From NCBI GenBank assembly GCA_035771165.1, contig JAWNZC010000324.1:1626501-1690500 (forward strand): a stretch of DNA of 64,000 bases, given 5' to 3'. The stretch comes from Paragorgia papillata (Eukaryota > Cnidaria > Anthozoa > Scleralcyonacea > Coralliidae). Within the stretch, counting starts at the first letter, position 1; the number at the start of each line of letters is the position of its first letter. The translations under genes were made by a program, and so were the position numbers. The notes beneath the pieces were generated by a model, which saw only the letters and a program-made list of their open reading frames with translations, was not told where the DNA came from and ran no database searches. This document shows positions 56,771 to 64,000 of the stretch, one piece after another.

Positions 56771-56802
56771 AAAAAGGGGGTCGATCGATACCTATAATAC
56801 TA

Positions 56803-57176
56803 CTGACATTTTAACAAGTTTTACAAAACGCAGGATCTTGAACTATGCATCAAACGAAAGCTTATTTAACATCTAACACCATACGTACACAACATACTTC
56901 AACGATGCGTTTTTCTGAAATTACTAGCCATCTTGCTTCCACAATTGAGAAGCTTTAACCCGCGCCCTATATTTACCGTCATAACAAAACGCGCGCCGGA
57001 AGTGGCACTTAGAATAGTACCCAATCAGAAGCGATCTAAGATTAAGTTTTTAGCACGAGCCAATCATGAGCTAGTACCCATATTCAGATACTCAACGGGG
57101 TACAGAACAAGAACAAGAATTCGGTCGCTAATTCGCAGACTGACAAACTGGATTTGGATGTCCGCGGCGCAGGCTT
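56803..57176. repeat. Right terminal inverted repeat of the virus-like element
   Basis: Inverse of 49185-49535, with extra segments (for example ATCTTAGATCGCTTCTGATT region) not present on the left. Identity is high enough to align continuously. It ends GCGGCGCAGGCTT, followed by TGTGATGT. Confidence 0.85.
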
Positions 57177-57191
57177 TGTGATGTATGTAGT

Positions 57192-57340
57192 GGGATATAT
57201 GTTATTTACTGGATGGGAGGTCCGTATAGAAAAATATTTTCCCGAGGTCCCAAAAACGGCCCGAGGCCGAAGGCCATTTTTTAGACTGAGGGAAAATATT
57301 TTTCTATACGGACCGACCAAAAACGGTAAATAACATATCT
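57192..57340. repeat. Foldback MITE just outside the virus-like element
   Basis: The arms pair ATATGTTATTTAC and GGTCCGTATAGAAAAATATT TTCCC with their inverses at 57290-57340, around a short GC-rich hairpin loop (GGCCCGAGGCCGAAGGCC). It lies 8 bp beyond the right target duplication. Confidence 0.85.
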
Positions 57341-58164
57341 ATTTTTTTATCATAATTAAGTTGCGTAGTAGGAAGTTGCGTAATTTAAATTTTTATATTC
57401 ACATGATATTCAAGCCTAAAGTTCAGTTAAGTCAACGACAACAAGCTGCCTGGGGTTGACAGGAAGCTTGTAATAACATTTTTGAAGACGGCGAAACAGT
57501 CAACACTTTAACATACAGTTACGAAGAATAGTAAAGAAAGGTTTTCAGGATGTTGTCATTAAGCAATTTATAACTTGAATGTCAAGTCGACATGTCTTCG
57601 CTCGTTGATTTTTGTTTGTATAAATAGTTTTTCGGGCTTTTCTTCCGCAAATTTGTTGTTTTCGCAATTGTCAGAAGCATTTCATTTTGGATAATAATTG
57701 AAATGACTCATTAATATCATAATCACCTTTCGTCTAAATCTATTTTCTTCAGTGTCAAGCGAAATAGTTAATTCTTAATTGTAAAAAAATATCACTTTCG
57801 GCCCATGGTCAGATATCGTAAAAAACTGCCCACTCACGCAACCAATCAAATTGCAGCATTACCTAGGATTCCGCCCGCTCACGATTGATAAAAAAATAAA
57901 TTTTCATATCAAACAAAGCTTATTTTCTCATCAATGAATTAGGATAAGTAAAACTGCAAAAAGATGTTTCCTTACCATTTTAAGACTATAGAGCAAAAGC
58001 TTCCGGATTCGTAAATGTTTCAATGGATTCATTTCGTACCAAGTATTCGGAAGCGTTATGCGTTTACACTACAACAGTATTCGGATGCGTTAGGCGTTTA
58101 CACTACAACAGCAGTCGGATCCGGCCGCTTATATTACACTCCGAATGGGCAATTTGCACTATCG
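57341..58164. other. No gene identified
   Basis: AT-rich intergenic DNA. A short tandem repeat of about 33 bp (CGGATGCGTTAGGCGTTTAC ACTACAACAG, about 2.5 copies) is present at 58035-58125. Confidence 0.6.
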
Positions 58165-58829
58165 CAACGCATGCTGGTAGTTGAGGTATGGATTCACTTT
58201 CAGCGAAAACGGCCGGCGTCAGATGAGCATTTCGCCTGCACGATTAATTCACTGTTTTCGCGGTATTCTCTTTCCCGAACGAGAGATTTTTACTTCTGAT
58301 GTGTAAATGGGAAAAAAACTGCTTTTGATCCTGGGGAGAAAATTACTTCAGAGTTGTCGGTGGAGTGAAGAACGTGCGAACAAAACCATGCTTGAAAAAA
58401 AGATTTTTGCTCATTTCTAGGCAAGTAAGGGAATCGATTGCTGTACAGCAAGCCATTTTCCTTCACATTCATGCACATATGTATAGTAGATCTATTCAGA
58501 TCGTATAGTTGATGCCCGTGTAAATGTCTCTAATGTCTTCGCTGGTTGAAATTGACAAGGCTTTGAAAGAGCTCCGGATCACTTGTTGTTCGAATAGCAT
58601 TTGTTTTGATTTCATGTTTTGGCACGGAAAAAAACTTGTTTCACAAGCAACAGTTCAGGTATTTTGCAAAAGCTCCAATTGCAAATTGCTTTCTCTCTTG
58701 GGTTTTGGGTTTGTTTTTTTCTCTTCCCTTTCAGATGGAAATTTTAGTGTTAAAATACAGTACAATATTAGATTACGGTTACAATATTAGATTACAGATT
58801 ACGCAAAAGCTCATATCCGATAGCATGCT

Positions 58830-59886
58830 ATATATATATATATATATATTCCATATTCTAACAAGCACCAAAGCTATGATAAACTTCAAATATACGACAA
58901 TTGTTTTAAATGTAGACATGTTTCGGCAAAACTTATGCCATCTTCAGTACAGATAAACGGTTAACTAATTTACAAATGGATACAAGTGTCTTTATATATA
59001 CGGTGAATAAAGGATTATAAAATTCAAATTCAAACTTAAATTCAAATTACAACGGGCAAAATTACTGAAATACCTAAATGTTCAGTTGCTTATATGTATA
59101 TGCTAATTAAAGAATAGAACCCATGCAATGGAATTTACATTAATAAGATAAACTATAAGTGTAAACAGATTATAATTACAGGGTATGTTAATAAAACAAG
59201 CTGAGAAATAAACATAAAAATAGTGAGTTGAAATTATAAGCTGACTATAGTGTTGAAATGGTGGACTTGAATATTGAGTTCAGGTTTAATTTTTTTAATG
59301 TGTAAAGCTTCTTTAAGTTTTAGACGAAAAACCGACTTAACAGAATCTAAAATTTTAAAGCAAGATGGAGAGTATTGATTTTCACAAGTCGGGGATTTTT
59401 GAAAACGTTTAAAGATATGCGAATTTTTGTCCGTTAAAACGTGTTCCTTAATCCTAGTGGTGAGATGACGAGTAGTTTCGCCAATATAACGAGAATTACA
59501 TCCCGCATATGTAAATTGATAAACCACAAAAGACTTAAGTTCACGAGGAATAGGATCTTTGAAACTAAAAAGGTTTTTGATTTTGTACGAAGTAAAAATC
59601 AGTTTAAGTTCTAGGTCAGTGCAAAAACGTTTAATGAGGTGTTTTAATCTATGTTGTGTAAGTATCGAATTGAATCCAATATATGGCAGTTTAAAATAAC
59701 GAATATTTTGTTTGGAGGAATTTTGTGTAGGCGAGTTTTGTTTGGCAGAAATGGTGTCATCGTTATACTTTTTGACAGCGTTATTAATTACCGTTTATCT
59801 ATACTGAAGATGGCATAAGTTTTGCCGAAACATGTCTACAATTAAAAAATTTGAATATATTTGAAGTTTATATATATATATATATT
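58830..59886 (-). mobile_element. Penelope-like element fragment flanked by inverted repeats
   Basis: The GIY-YIG coding fragment lies between two inverted copies of an 85-bp sequence (58882-58966 and 59786-59873), each next to a (TA)n run. Read on plus, the right copy contains CTGAAGATGGCATAAGTTTT GCCGAAACATG. The CTGAnGA...GAAA layout recalls the hammerhead-ribozyme motifs reported in Penelope-like elements, although one extra base follows CTGAAGA. Most of the element, including the RT, is missing. Confidence 0.55.
59234..59790 (-). pseudogene. Penelope-like GIY-YIG endonuclease fragment
   Basis: On minus, NIRYFKLPYIGFNSILTQHR at about 59.70 kb is followed by FKDPIPRELKSFVVYQFTYA. The GIY-YIG core comes next: VYQFTYAGCNSRYIGETTRH L, then TRIKEHVLTDKNSHIFKRF and LKLKEALHIKKIKPELNIQ. 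In Penelope-like retroelements this C-terminal nuclease nicks the target. The order of the YQF...YIG, R and E residues matches. The frame is open from 59527 to 59234. The RT domain is not present, so the copy is truncated. Confidence 0.8.
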
Positions 59887-59930
59887 ATTTAATAATTCAT
59901 GAGGTTTAATCAATGTCTGTTTATCCCGCT

Positions 59931-60025
59931 ACAGAACTGATATCAGTGTCTGTAAATGTGACCCAGAACTGTTTAATAAAACATCAGTTCTGTATCACAT
60001 TTACAGACACTGATATTAGTTCTGC
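59931..60025. repeat. Nested palindrome
   Basis: The outer arms CAGAACTGATATCAGTGTCT GTAAATGTGA and their inverse enclose a second inverted pair (CAGAACTG and CAGTTCTG). No gene. Confidence 0.85.
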
Positions 60026-60234
60026 AGCAAGTGTACAGACACTCCGCATTCAACTATCTTGAGTAAAGTACGCTGGTAGCGTCCTCATACAAGATGAAGA
60101 TGCAAACAGTTGTTGAAGAACAGATGATGAGAACGGCTATTTATGGCACGCCACTTAGAATATAAAATGTGGGACTAAGTAATAGATAAATCCCGAGAAC
60201 GAGGGATGTATGCTATATAAAGACCCGAGGACGC

Positions 60235-60700
60235 GCAATAAAAAATTATTGAGGAGGTTTTCCAACAAAGTTTTTAAAAAATTTTTCCACCTTGGACAAA
60301 GATTTTCCTTGTTTTTTTCTTCATTTCGTATCTAATTATTATTCAAGGGCTTTATGTAATATTTAAAACACGAGCAGGAGTGTTTCATCAGATTTAGAAG
60401 CACGAGGGCGCAGCCTGAGTGTTTTAGATCTGATAAAACACGTGATGCGAGTGTTTTGAATGGCTTCAAAAACGATTCGTTATTGGATGTTATGTTCATT
60501 AGTATTCTTTATATAAAATTGTATGTTCATTAGTATTCTTTCTGACGTCAAGAAGTTTTATCAGGTATAAAACCACGGACATGGTACTGATTTCCTTTAG
60601 TTTTCCTCATGAATTATTAATGAGTTTTTGAAGCGATATAAAGCCCTCGGAAGAACAAAGAAAACCGACTCAATAATAAATTAATACTAAATAAAAGCGC
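60235..60700. repeat. Dispersed repeat related to 15.2-17.3 kb
   Basis: Contains TTATTGAGGAGGTTTTCCAA, TTCCTTGTTTTTTTCTTCAT, a hairpin with GAGTGTTTTAGATCTGATAA and, at the end, AAGAACAAAGAAAACCGACT C. All of these recur around 15.24-15.51 and 16.99-17.38 kb. Confidence 0.7.
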
Positions 60701-60814
60701 ATGCTCACATAACTAATTTAATAATCGTAGCCCATTAAACCTTACCTCGAAGGTTTATCAGCTCTTAACATGATGTATTTGTCGCTAACTTAATAGATCG
60801 TTTTAGAAGTCAAT

Positions 60815-60908
60815 TACAGAATTCGTGTCCGTTCTGTATCGGGATGCAGGCACTCGGCTTCGCCTCGTGTCTGCATACCCCGATACAGAACGGCCACTCA
60901 TTCTGTAA
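60815..60908. repeat. Palindrome
   Basis: TTACAGAATTCGTGTCCGTT CTGTATCGGG pairs with CCCCGATACAGAACGGCCAC TCATTCTGTAA. A GC-rich loop (CTCGGCTTCGCCTCG) lies between. Confidence 0.85.
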
Positions 60909-60967
60909 ATACTACATACATACGTAAGTAGGTAGGTATAATCGAAATATAGTAAGGTTAGATATAC

Positions 60968-61087
60968 TGCCGAAACAGAGGACGTAGGAGTCTAACGTTT
61001 CGAGCGAAGGCCCTTCGTCAGAGAGAAACGTGTTTCTCTCGTTTCTCTCTGACCAAGGGCCTTCGCTCGAAACGTTAGCCTCCTACG
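60968..61087. repeat. Palindromic pair of ribozyme-like motifs
   Basis: Two inverted copies of a motif carrying CTGACGAAGGGCCTTCGCTC GAAACGTTAG (the right copy has CTGACCAAGG) lie head to head around GAGAGAAACGTGTTTCTCTC. The CTGANGA, helix and GAAAC order is that of a hammerhead core, with one extra base before helix II. It may be a Penelope-like pseudo-LTR remnant. Confidence 0.5.
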
Positions 61088-61712
61088 TTCTCTGTTTATT
61101 AAAAATACACATCTTATCGTGTGTAAAAAAAAAACACGGCATAAGATGTGTTATTTCGGCGACAAGAAAGGTGTGTAAAAACTACACATCCTTTTTTAGA
61201 GTGGACAGTTGCTTGTGAAACAAGTTTTTTCCCGTGTCAAAACGAATCAAAACCTCATACGAGATGATGCTATTCGAACAACAAGTGATCGGGAGCAATT
61301 TCAAAGCCTTGTCAATTTCAACCAGCGAAAATGCCGACAAGAGACATTTACAAGGACATAAACTATACGATCTGAATATTTCTACTATATACATACGCAT
61401 GAATGTGAAGCCAAATGGCTTACTATACAGCAATCGATTTTCTTACTCACCTAGAAATGTGCAAAAGTTTTTTCTTCAAGCATGGTTTTGTTAGAATGTT
61501 CTTCACTCCATCGACAACTATGAAGTAATTTTCTCGCCAGTATCAAAAGCAGTTTTGCTCCCATTTACACAGAACATAGTTCATAACCTACCTGGCCTAA
61601 CGAGAAATAAAAATCTGTCGTTTGGGAATTAATCTTTCAGGCGAAATGCTCGCCTGACGCTGTCCATTTCCCCTGAAAGTGAATCCGTACCTCAACTACC
61701 AGCATGCATTGC

Positions 61713-62308
61713 CAGTAGTATAGGGTTCTGAGTCGGGTGGATCGGGTGGATCTTTTGATCCACCCATGACGTCGCTATTTATGGTCTTATGTTAATTTAT
61801 GCATCTTAGCGGTGTTTTTACCTAATCATGACGTACCCTAGCAATCAGTTAAACTGGTGTTTACTGAAACAAGTGTGATTTGCAGTTTACTTAATTAAAG
61901 AAAGTTTGGGTTTTTATTAAATTACTTTAGATTATCAAGGACCTATGTGTCCCCGAAGCACACCCAAACACCCCCGAAACACCCCCAAACACCACCGAAA
62001 CACTCTCAGATATCCAAACACCCCTAAAGCACCCCCAAACACCACCATACACCTCCGACATCCACGTTTAAGTTCGCATCTTGTCCGTCTTAAACAAAAT
62101 ATTTAAAATAATTTCGTACTTTGTGTGAATTTAAAAACTTTATTTAGTAATTTAGCTATGTTACAAAAACATTTCTTTAAACGAATCACATTAAAAAACT
62201 AATCGTAAACTTAATCGGTCATTATTCTATCTTATCTTATAATGCCCATAAGCATAAGCGTCAGATCCATTTTCTAAAATAAAACGTTTCTCATCGTATG
62301 GATTTAGA
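61713..62308. other. Gene-free stretch with CACCCCCGAAA-type repeats
   Basis: A decameric to undecameric repeat (ACACCCCCGAAACACCCCCA) occupies about 61955-62055. A GGGTGGATC repeat lies at about 61735. No gene is seen. Confidence 0.7.
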
Positions 62309-62540
62309 CCTATTTGATTTAATTTAATTTAATTTAATATAATTTAATTTAATTTAATTTAATTTAATTTAATTTAATTTAATTTAATTCAATTCAATTC
62401 AATTTAATTTAATTTAATATAATTTAATTTAATTTAATTTAATTTAATTTAATTTAATTTAATTTAATTTAATTTAATTTAATTTAATTTAATTTAATTC
62501 AATTTAATTTAATTTAATTTAATTTAATTTAATTTAATTT
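62309..62540. repeat. (TTTAA)n pentanucleotide satellite
   Basis: Nearly pure TTTAA units with occasional TATAA, TTCAA variants. The array joins the next one without a break and in the same 5-bp register. Confidence 0.98.
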
Positions 62541-63632
62541 CATTTCATTTCATGTGATTTCATGTGATTTCATGTGATTTCATGTGATGTGATGTGATGT
62601 GATGTGATGTGATTTCATGTGATGTGATGTGATGTGATGTGATGTGATGTGATTTCATGTGATGTGACGTGATTTCATGTGATGTGATGTTATGTGATTT
62701 CATGTGATGTGATGTGATGTGATTTCATGTGATGTGATTTCATGTGATGTGATTTCATGTGATGTGATGTGATGTGATGTGATTTCATGTGATGTGATGT
62801 GATTTCATGTGATGTGATGTGATGTGATGTGATGTGATGTGATTTCATGTGATGTGATGTGATGTGATGTGATGTGATTTCATGTGATGTGATGTGATGT
62901 GATGTGATTTCATGTGATGTGATGTGATTTCATGTGATGTGATGTGATGTGATGTGATGTGATTTCATGTGATGTGATGTGATGTGATGTGATGTGATTT
63001 CATGTGATGTGATGTGATGTGATGTGATTTCATGTGATGTGATGTGATGTGATGTGATTTCATGTGATGTGATGTGATGTGATGTGATTTCATGTGATGT
63101 GATGTGATGTGATGTGATGTGATATGATGTGATTTCATGTGATGTGATGTGATGTGATGTGATGTGATGTGATGTGATTTCATGTGATGTGATGTGATGT
63201 GATGTGATTCCATGTGATTTCATGTGATTTCATGTGATTTCATGTGATGTGATGTGATGTGATGTGATTTCATGTGATGTGATTTCATGTGATTTCATGT
63301 GATTTCATGTGATTTCATGTGATTTCATGTGATTTCATGTGATTTCATGTGATTTCATGTGATTTCATGTGATTTCATGTCATTTCATGTGATTTCATGT
63401 CATTTCATGTCATTTCATGTCATTTCATGTCATTTCATGTCATTTCATGTCATTTCATGTCATTTCATGTCACTTCATGTCACTTCATGTCACCTCATGT
63501 CACCTCATGTCACCTCATGTCACCTCATGTCACTTCATGTCACTTCATGTCACTTCATGTCATGTCATGTCACGTCATGTCACGTCATGTCACGTCACGT
63601 CACGTCACGTCACGTCACGTCACGTCACGTGA
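62541..63632. repeat. TTTCA/TGTGA/CGTCA pentanucleotide satellite
   Basis: A 1.1-kb array in the same register changes composition along its length: GATTTCATGTGATGTGATGT higher-order units, then CATTTCATGT, CACTTCATGT, CACCTCATGT and finally CACGTCACGT. All His/Ser/Met-rich reading frames are artefacts. Confidence 0.98.
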
Positions 63633-64000
63633 TGTGATGTTGGCTGTTTTCGTCTCCACTTGTTTGTTGCCCTCTTTGTACATAATCGAACACATCTTCT
63701 GTCGAAGGCCAACAAACTCTTGAATAGGTATCAAATGCGTTTCATCTTTCATTTAACCAAGCATTTTATTGTTTGTTGAGCTGTGTAGAGGACGGTCTTG
63801 CGCATACTCAGAAGTACAAAATAATGCAATATCCTGGTAGCATGTCCTGGTAAATGTCTTTGGTCTTTACTTCGTAGCAAAGACTGTCCATGTTTGTTGT
63901 GAATAACAGTTTCGCTTTGGGACCATACTTGTTCTTCATATACTCATAGTGGAACGATACATGAGTACCTTAGAAAGATATAAAATGGTGAATCCAACGT
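63633..64000. other. No gene identified
   Basis: Unique-looking sequence up to the window edge. No open frame or motif is supported. Confidence 0.6.

Larger units (their letters stand above)
49185..57176. mobile_element. Virus-like element with inverted ends and 8-bp target duplication (7,992 bp)
   Basis: TGTGATGT lies immediately outside both ends (49177-49184 and 57177-57184). The termini are inverted repeats of about 350-370 bp that start TTGCCTGCGCC on the left and, read inward, AAGCCTGCGCC on the right. Both then share GTTTGTCAGTCTGCGAATTA. Inside is a near-palindromic arrangement. The left arm carries, on minus, a pX-like gene then an ATPase. The right arm carries, on plus, pX-like, ATPase and a third gene. 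The content suggests an endogenous adintovirus/Polinton-like genome that has lost polymerase, integrase and major capsid genes, or a satellite of one. Later insertions are described separately. Confidence 0.7.
58165..61712. mobile_element. 3.5-kb unit with about 500-bp inverted ends
   Basis: 58165-58655 and 61203-61712 are inverted copies at roughly 85-90% similarity. The outer ends read GCATGCTGGTAGTTGAGGTA and its inverse. Both arms contain GCTGGTTGAAATTGACAAGG and CACTTGTTGTTCGAATAGCA. The interior has a Penelope-like fragment, several palindromes and a dispersed repeat shared with 15-17 kb. No transposase or target duplication was found. Confidence 0.65.

Noticed and set aside
49185..57176. 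Canonical Polinton/Maverick
   Set aside because: No polymerase B, integrase, protease or capsid gene was found, the ends do not begin with AGT, and the flanking repeat is 8 bp and not 6 bp. A relative of that group remains likely.
62930..63723. His/Ser/Met/Thr-rich reading frames
   Set aside because: They are a product of the pentanucleotide satellite, with the same peptide pattern in several frames.

Overview
The window looks like intergenic, transposon-saturated DNA from an invertebrate animal, most likely an anthozoan cnidarian (coral or anemone). This is an inference from the mix of elements: CR1-type retrotransposons with 2A-like leaders, a 5S-rRNA-derived SINE, Penelope, P/THAP9, PIF/Harbinger and a virus-type packaging ATPase element. 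It also rests on GT-AG introns and moderate AT content. I found no complete host gene. One possible host terminal exon lies at 13.24-13.51 kb. Almost every long reading frame belongs to a mobile element, and most are broken.

0-15 kb: remnants of Tigger-like and hAT elements, then three related minus-strand non-LTR retrotransposons (2.7-5.8, 7.5-10.0, 10.2-12.2 kb). A CR1 fragment and long GATA/GGAT microsatellites sit at their junctions. 12.5-19.8 kb holds a SANT fragment, a possible exon, 5S-derived and tRNA-derived SINEs, foldback repeats and an exact 160-bp tandem duplication.

19.8-28.7 kb: a first pair of virus-like genes (packaging ATPase and a small pX-like protein), a 3.5-kb unit with 930-bp inverted arms carrying a broken SWIM/YqaJ gene, and a degenerate three-exon P-element/THAP9 gene. 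29-32.4 kb is gene-poor, with a near-perfect palindrome and a possible solo LTR.

32.4-46.7 kb is one CR1-type retrotransposon (E, plus strand) split by three later insertions. These are an opposite-strand CR1 element (F), a same-strand CR1-type element (G), and a 5.0-kb PIF/Harbinger transposon with TAA target duplications. The Harbinger copy has two apparently intact genes: a five-exon SANT/Myb-like protein and a DDE transposase.

49.2-57.2 kb is the most unusual locus. It is a 7,992-bp unit with inverted ends of about 370 bp and an 8-bp direct repeat (TGTGATGT) immediately outside both ends. Inside, a zinc-finger/packaging-ATPase gene and a pX-like gene occur twice in opposite orientation. 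A third gene with an acidic tail is also present. The unit has since been hit by a 1.8-kb Mutator-like element, a 5S SINE, a Harbinger MITE and a CR1 tail. It resembles an endogenised adintovirus/Polinton-like element, but the 8-bp duplication is not the 6 bp usual for Polintons.

57.2-64 kb: foldback repeats, a 3.5-kb unit with 500-bp inverted ends that contains a Penelope-like (GIY-YIG) fragment, and 1.3 kb of pentanucleotide satellite.
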